A stretch of DNA of 36,859 nt from Syntrophus sp964555065. GTDB taxonomy: Bacteria; Desulfobacterota; Syntrophia; Syntrophales; Syntrophaceae. Where the stretch lies: assembly GCA_964555065.1 (NCBI GenBank), contig CAZKRB010000027.1, positions 1 to 36,859 on the forward strand. Direction: 5' to 3'. This document shows positions 32,539 to 36,859 of this stretch, piece after piece (position 1 is the stretch's first letter; every line of letters begins with the position of its first letter). The position numbers and the translations under genes were made by a program. The notes under the pieces are model-generated. The model searched no databases. It was not told where the DNA came from and worked only from the letters and a program-made list of their open reading frames with translations.

Positions 32539-33900
32539 TTAAGGGTGAACTCCATCGGTCGGCACCTCACAAATGATATATCGGTACTTCCCGGAAGCAC
32601 TGGGGGGAATTCTCTGGACAAATTCGAAGTCCACTTCGCAATCTTGACCCATGCCAAGCCTGGTTTTCGCCGCAATTTCATCCAGTTCTTGTTGAGTACA
32701 ATCTGATGCGGAATCTGCCTTTACAATGCGAAAGGTTATGTTAGACAGACTTTTTTGAATAACCTGGTATTTTTCGATCCAGTCTTTATGATACAGCAGA
32801 ACAGTAAAATAACCGCCGCGAATCAACCCGCCATTCTTTAACTTGAACATATCCCCATTCCGCCCGAGGATACTCTTAATAACCTGTCCCGGGGAATAGG
32901 TTCCCTCCCCCTCGAACGGCGCCAACGCCCCCATGTCTCCGATACGGTAGCGGACAAGGGGCATGGCATAATTCGTCAGCGAAGTGATGACAATTTCACC
33001 TTCTGTCCCATCCGGCACCGGATTTCCGTGGCGGTCTACAATTTCGACATAGTTTCCCCAAGGCGCCACCCAAAGGCCTTCCTGTTCCGGTTTTTCGCAG
33101 GCGATATCGCCCACCTCTCGACTGCCGTAGCGATTGTAAACCTTACAGTGGAATACTTCCTCGATCTTCTGGCGCATAAATGGGAACAACGTATCCGCTG
33201 AAGTGATGATGGAAGATTGAGGCGCGACGTACAGATTTTCCTTTTCTGCAAACCTTGCAAGTTCATAAATGGAATTGGCATAGGCGACAATCTGCTTCGG
33301 CCTGGTCTCATTGAGTATCTTTATATACCCTCGCATCCTCGCCGGGGTCATCTGATAGGCGTTCAACATTCTGTCATTGGAGATCGCCCTGACCAGTCGG
33401 ACTTTCCATGTTTCAGCTCCTTTTTCGATATCTCTGACCGATCCCCAAAGCTGTATGCCGGGTTCGCCGACCTCTCTTCCAGCCAGCTTCGAAAAAAGCA
33501 GTTTTACCGCGCCGGCCTTGGAAGCGAATTCCCAGTCTTGAATGAACCGAGCCGGCTCTCCGGTGGATCCGCCTGAAGTGTTGTCAAACCACGTGCGTTC
33601 GCGCAGATCGTCTGATTTGAGTTCGTCAAAATGGGACCGGATCAAATCCTTGCCAAGAATCGGCAGAGATTTGAGATACTCCTGCGGATCGCGGTCATAG
33701 CTTCTCCCGATGGAACCCATGAGTTCAGCATAATAGGGAACATGCTTTTCACAATGCGCTAACAGTTCAGTCAGAAGCTGCTTCGTTGTATCTGCCGGGA
33801 TGCCATTGCGCTCCTCCTTCAAAAACTGATGGTAATATCTTCCCATAGGCTGTCCGCGGAGCGAAAACAAGCTGAAGAAAGACCATTTCCGAATATTCAT
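32539..33900 (-). CDS. CapK-like AMP-forming ligase (phenylacetate-CoA ligase family)
   Basis: A 453-residue adenylate-forming enzyme of the CapK/phenylacetate-CoA ligase group. The ATP loop is NTSGGSTGEP (residues 107-116), the second motif is VYNRYGSREVGDIA (254-267), and a C-terminal ligase subdomain contains GRNGDMFKLKNG and a late Lys in ASGKYRYI. Members are common in capsule and EPS loci, where they may activate an acyl or amino-acid substituent, but the substrate is not established. ATG at 33900 has an AAGGG about 8 bases upstream. It lies about 40 bases after the CapA-like gene. Confidence 0.84.
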   Translation of the reverse strand: MNIRKWSFFSLFSLRGQPMGRYYHQFLKEERNGIPADTTKQLLTELLAHCEKHVPYYAELMGSIGRSYDRDPQEYLKSLPILGKDLIRSHFDELKSDDLRERTWFDNTSGGSTGEPARFIQDWEFASKAGAVKLLFSKLAGREVGEPGIQLWGSVRDIEKGAETWKVRLVRAISNDRMLNAYQMTPARMRGYIKILNETRPKQIVAYANSIYELARFAEKENLYVAPQSSIITSADTLFPFMRQKIEEVFHCKVYNRYGSREVGDIACEKPEQEGLWVAPWGNYVEIVDRHGNPVPDGTEGEIVITSLTNYAMPLVRYRIGDMGALAPFEGEGTYSPGQVIKSILGRNGDMFKLKNGGLIRGGYFTVLLYHKDWIEKYQVIQKSLSNITFRIVKADSASDCTQQELDEIAAKTRLGMGQDCEVDFEFVQRIPPSASGKYRYIICEVPTDGVHP

Positions 33901-33943
33901 AGGGTGAACCCTTGCAAAACGAAGCCTTGCATCTTACAAAAAT

Positions 33944-34880
33944 TTAGTTCTTTGTCTGCTTTATTTTATATTTCAACCCAGCCAGCACAAGCTCCCTGTG
34001 AGCTTCGCATTCCACGATATTCTGAATCCGAGTCAGATCACTGGAGGAATATATTCTTCTCATTCGTCTGTGTTTAAAGAGTTTGTTAAGAATGCGCGAA
34101 ACAGTANNNNNNNNNNNNNNNNNNNNNNNNNNNNNNNNNNNNNNNNNNNNNNNNNNNNNNNNNNNNNNNNNNNNNNNNNNNNNNNNNNNNNNNNNNNNNN
34201 NNNNNNCTGTTCTTATAGCTTTCAAACGCCCCGATACAGTGACTGTGCTGGCAAACGACTAAATCAGCGCCTTTATCAACCATCCGCCGGCAAACTCTCT
34301 GCAGATAGGGTGATGGATACCGATAATGCTCCTTTCCACCATGATAGAGAACGATCACATAATCGCACTCATTTTGAAGTTGTGCGATATGGTCCAGACT
34401 CACCAGAGGATCAAAGGGATTTGCTCCCGCTGTGGTTTCCGATGCAATCGTAAATTCATTTTCAGCACATGCATAAAATCCGACCCTAACATCTTTTTCT
34501 TTTATAAAGGTTTTGCATGCTTCATTGAGATTATGACCTATTCCTATGAACGGGATGTCACTTTTGGATAATGCCTGAATCGTTGTTTCGATCCCCTTTT
34601 CTCCCTGATCCAGGATATGATTATTTGCCAACGTAATCAAGGAAGGGTTCAAGGCGCGAATTCCATGGATTGTCCGGGTCGGAGCAATTTGATTGCCCCC
34701 GCATTTATTAATCGGATTTTTCTCATCGGCAAGAGCGACTTCTAAATTAAAGATTCGCATATCTACAGAATTCCATAAAGAAAGCAACTCCGCACCAAGC
34801 AACTGAGATAAATCTCCACGCGAGAATAAATCTATATTCGATTTTGTCGGCGCCAAGTCACCACCGATCAGGAGTTCCAT
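33944..34880 (-). CDS. CapA-like polysaccharide/PGA synthesis protein, interrupted by an assembly gap
   Basis: The N-terminal 224 residues are a CapA (PGA_cap) metallophosphoesterase-like domain: MELLIGGDLAPTKSNIDLFS, then NLEVAL, ITLANNHILDQGEKG, VIVLYHGGKEHY and LVVCQHSHCIGAFESYKN, with the expected Asp, Asn and His metal ligands. After 100 N the minus strand continues open for about 52 residues (ILNKLFKHRRMRRIY, ECEAHRELVLAGLKYK) to a stop at 33944. I join these as one gene because the tail looks like the C-terminus of such CapA proteins, but the true gap length and frame are unknown. ATG follows AAAGGA. There is no signal peptide. A role in polymer export or modification is inferred. Confidence 0.78.
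34107..34206. other. Assembly gap (100 N)
   Basis: A run of exactly 100 N, the usual placeholder for a scaffold gap of unknown size, lies inside the CapA-like gene. Its presence shows the sequence is a draft assembly. Confidence 0.97.
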
Positions 34881-34931
34881 GACTTCATCCTTTTCTTGTT
34901 ACAGGGTATTATTCAAGAGCATAACACGGCA

Positions 34932-36392
34932 TTAAGGAATCCTGCAGAGCTGTGATAATTTTGGCTTGATCATCTCCAGGGATTCCACAAATGAAGGGAG
35001 TTTTGTAAGTTGGCACAACAGGGCATAGAGAATAATACCGGTTGCAATTTGCACAATCAACAACAGGGATTGTTGGGAGATTGAAAGAAAGTTGATCATA
35101 TATACGCCAGCTGCCATCACGATCGAAAGAATTAAACTATGAAAAAAATCGCGGCACTGTTCTATGACTGAATAATCAAGTAATTTCCATGTGTAATAAC
35201 TGTTCAGGAAATATGCGATAATGGAGCCGACAATTTGCCCCACGATCATCATCGATATACCCCAATGGAAGGTGCAGGCAAGCAAGACCACCCCCAAGAT
35301 CTTCTTGATGACCTCCAAGCGGAAAAAGAGATCGGACCGCCCCTGGGCTTTCAGTACATTCAAATTGATTACATGGAGTGGATACAATAAGCCTACGACA
35401 CAGAGAAGCTGAAGATAAGGGACGCAAGGCAGCCATTTATCCGTAAGGAGAAGATGCACCAGAGGCTTGGCCACTACGGCCAGGCCGATCATCAGGGGAA
35501 AGTTAATCATGACCAAAGAGGCAAGTGCTTTACGAAGCCCCCGCTTCAGCCGAGGTTTATCCTCCTGTACGGAAGAAAAAACAGGAAAGGTAACGCGACC
35601 AACAGGATACGCGATATTAACCGAAGGATATTGCTGGAGGGAATAAGCACGGGAGTAATACCCCAGGTCCGCCGCTGAAAACAGCTTGCCGATGACCATG
35701 GGGATCAGGTTTTGGTAAACACTTTCAAGCAGGCCGGAAAAGAGAAGTTTGGAGCCAAACGAAAACATGGCTCGCAAGGAGTTGAAACTGAACAATAGGG
35801 ATGGACGCCAGCTCATGAACACCCACAACAGAACGGTCCGGATGAGATTGCTTGAAAGGGATAGACCAACGAGGCTCCACACGCCAAATCCCGAGTAGGC
35901 CATGATGACCCCGATGCAGCCCGACACAATGGTTGCTGCCAGATTCACCTTCATCTGAGACTTGAAATTAATTTTTTTTGTGAGCAGCGTTGTCTGGATG
36001 ATCCCGAATGCGTTAATAATCAGATTCAGGGAAAGGGCTTGGGTAAGGGGCACCAGAACAGGCGTGTTATAAAAGGAGGCGATCCAGGGCGCCGCAAGGA
36101 AAAGCAGCGCTGCGGCTACAAAACCTAATGCAATGTTAAAATAAAAAATCGAGCATTCATCAAGGTAGCTTGCACCCTGTTTCTGAATTAAGGCCGAACC
36201 GAAACCGCTATCTATAAAAGATTGGGCGACAACCATGAAAATGGTAATCATCGCGATCAACCCGTACTGTTCGGGCAACAGCAGACGGGCCAGAATAATC
36301 TGGATCACAAATTGGATGCTCTGTTGACCAATCCGTTCGGAGAAACTCCAGAAAAAGCCATGGACCGTTGTGTGGACGAGGTTCTCAGCCAT
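34932..36392 (-). CDS. Wzx/MOP-family polysaccharide flippase
   Basis: A 486-residue inner-membrane protein with about 12-14 hydrophobic segments, of the WzxC/TuaB/polysaccharide-transporter group in the MOP superfamily. The N-terminus (FFWSFSERIGQQSIQFVIQI, ILARLLLPEQYGL) and the segment LGYYSRAYSLQQYP are typical. It would flip undecaprenyl-linked repeat units to the periplasm. It sits 51 bases upstream of the CapA-like gene and 68 bases after the ATP-grasp gene. No recognisable Wzy polymerase is in the window. Base composition from here to the right edge is more AT-rich than on the left side, as is usual for EPS genes. Confidence 0.88.
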   Translation of the reverse strand: MAENLVHTTVHGFFWSFSERIGQQSIQFVIQIILARLLLPEQYGLIAMITIFMVVAQSFIDSGFGSALIQKQGASYLDECSIFYFNIALGFVAAALLFLAAPWIASFYNTPVLVPLTQALSLNLIINAFGIIQTTLLTKKINFKSQMKVNLAATIVSGCIGVIMAYSGFGVWSLVGLSLSSNLIRTVLLWVFMSWRPSLLFSFNSLRAMFSFGSKLLFSGLLESVYQNLIPMVIGKLFSAADLGYYSRAYSLQQYPSVNIAYPVGRVTFPVFSSVQEDKPRLKRGLRKALASLVMINFPLMIGLAVVAKPLVHLLLTDKWLPCVPYLQLLCVVGLLYPLHVINLNVLKAQGRSDLFFRLEVIKKILGVVLLACTFHWGISMMIVGQIVGSIIAYFLNSYYTWKLLDYSVIEQCRDFFHSLILSIVMAAGVYMINFLSISQQSLLLIVQIATGIILYALLCQLTKLPSFVESLEMIKPKLSQLCRIP

Positions 36393-36460
36393 GGTTACAT
36401 TAATCTCTCAACTCCCGAAATGGCACCGTTTCTTTTTAAAGAATCAATAATTAAGCGCAT

Positions 36461-36859
36461 TTAAGCTGGCTTGAGAGTTGAGTTGCCAATAATATTTTTA
36501 ACCATGCTGTATTTCCCGCTTTGGCCCAGTTGGATAATAGCGCAACCTTGTCCCCAATTTGCCTCTACAACAACAGGTTTGTCAGATATGGCAATGTCCC
36601 AGGCTATCCATTTACATTGAGGATACGTTCCAGCTTTTTTAGCCGCGTCTGTCACAAGATTTAATACCTGATTCCACATTGGTATTTTTATTTCTTGAAA
36701 TATTTTACCTGTAACGGGATGTGTGCGAAACTTTTGCATTTTTGTGTTATACCCATCTGAAACAACAGAACCGTCTTTTAAATCGACAGCGCAACCAATG
36801 CCGTCGCTGTGAAAATTATCTGTGACTCCACTGCCATTACCTGTTCTAAGCCCTGCGCT
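36461..36859 (-). CDS. Sugar-transfer-associated ATP-grasp protein, C-terminal fragment
   Basis: The 132 C-terminal residues of a gene that begins beyond the window. The fragment opens SAGLRTGNGSGVTDNFHSDG, then IGCAVDLKDG, and ends with KWIAWDIAISDKPVVVEANW, GQGCAIIQLG. This matches the end of the ATPgrasp_ST family found in capsule and exopolysaccharide loci, where an ATP-dependent ligase is proposed to add a substituent. The Asp, Glu and Asn of WDIAI and VVEANW are the usual Mg-ATP ligands. It is the most upstream visible gene of the minus-strand EPS cluster. Confidence 0.8.
   Translation of the reverse strand, partial: SAGLRTGNGSGVTDNFHSDGIGCAVDLKDGSVVSDGYNTKMQKFRTHPVTGKIFQEIKIPMWNQVLNLVTDAAKKAGTYPQCKWIAWDIAISDKPVVVEANWGQGCAIIQLGQSGKYSMVKNIIGNSTLKPA

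Noticed and set aside
1..36859. CRISPR arrays, tRNA or rRNA genes, insertion sequences, prophage genes
   Set aside because: Looked for by eye; no regularly spaced repeats, cloverleaf ends, transposase or integrase motifs were found. A covariance-model scan would be needed to exclude small RNAs.

Overview
The window looks like a draft contig or binned genome (a 100-base run of N interrupts one gene) from a GC-rich, Gram-negative, anaerobic bacterium. I would place it near the Syntrophales/Syntrophus group of the former Deltaproteobacteria. The basis is the gene mix: hybrid cluster protein with a partner ferredoxin, ADP-forming acyl-CoA synthetase paralogues, a split-subunit glycine cleavage system, an exosortase/exopolysaccharide locus, and flagellar genes under sigma-54 and sigma-28 type promoters. 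The placement is inference; there is no rRNA or other marker gene.

Layout. 1-1572 (+): end of hcp, a ferredoxin-like protein with one degenerate cluster site, and a small cupin, a probable nitrosative/oxidative stress module. 1653-3028 (-): a GNAT acetyltransferase coupled by an ATGA overlap to a DUF1460 (NlpC/P60-like) protein. 3460-5562 (+): an ADP-forming acyl-CoA synthetase. 5594-13030 (-): a flagellar block in two transcription classes. One unit is flagellin, an unknown 163-residue protein, FlbT and FlaF, headed by a sigma-28-like promoter. Next come a TPR protein with its own sigma-28-like promoter, and flgD-flgE-flgK-flgL behind a consensus sigma-54 promoter. 13223-13852 (+): an M15 peptidase. 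14061-16769 (+): a Pat-type protein acetyltransferase (ACD-like domain lacking the phospho-histidine, fused to GNAT). 17027-18427 (+): a beta-CASP metallo-beta-lactamase nuclease. 18546-23744 (+): gcvT-gcvH-gcvPA-gcvPB-lipB, with a sigma-70 promoter and an intrinsic terminator. 23911-36859 (-): an exopolysaccharide/exosortase cluster, read from the right edge as ATP-grasp, Wzx flippase, CapA-like, CapK-like AMP ligase, heparinase-like, glycosyltransferase, exosortase with fused EpsI, WecA/MraY-like transferase and PrsT.

How the genes work together. In the gcv operon, LipB makes octanoyl-GcvH, the first step of lipoylating the H protein encoded three genes upstream; LipA and the L protein must lie elsewhere. 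In the flagellar block, sigma-54 would drive the hook and junction genes and sigma-28 the filament genes. FlbT and FlaF, best known from Alphaproteobacteria, probably adjust flagellin expression after transcription, and the flagellin is also of the alphaproteobacterial type. The last cluster would build, flip and modify a surface polysaccharide and sort proteins with a C-terminal exosortase signal. No such substrate protein is seen in the window.

The best candidates for something undescribed are the flagellin-unknown-FlbT-FlaF module with its adjoining sigma-28-controlled TPR/Ig-like protein, and a hook protein carrying a dockerin/EF-hand-like calcium loop. No CRISPR array, tRNA, rRNA, insertion sequence or prophage was seen.
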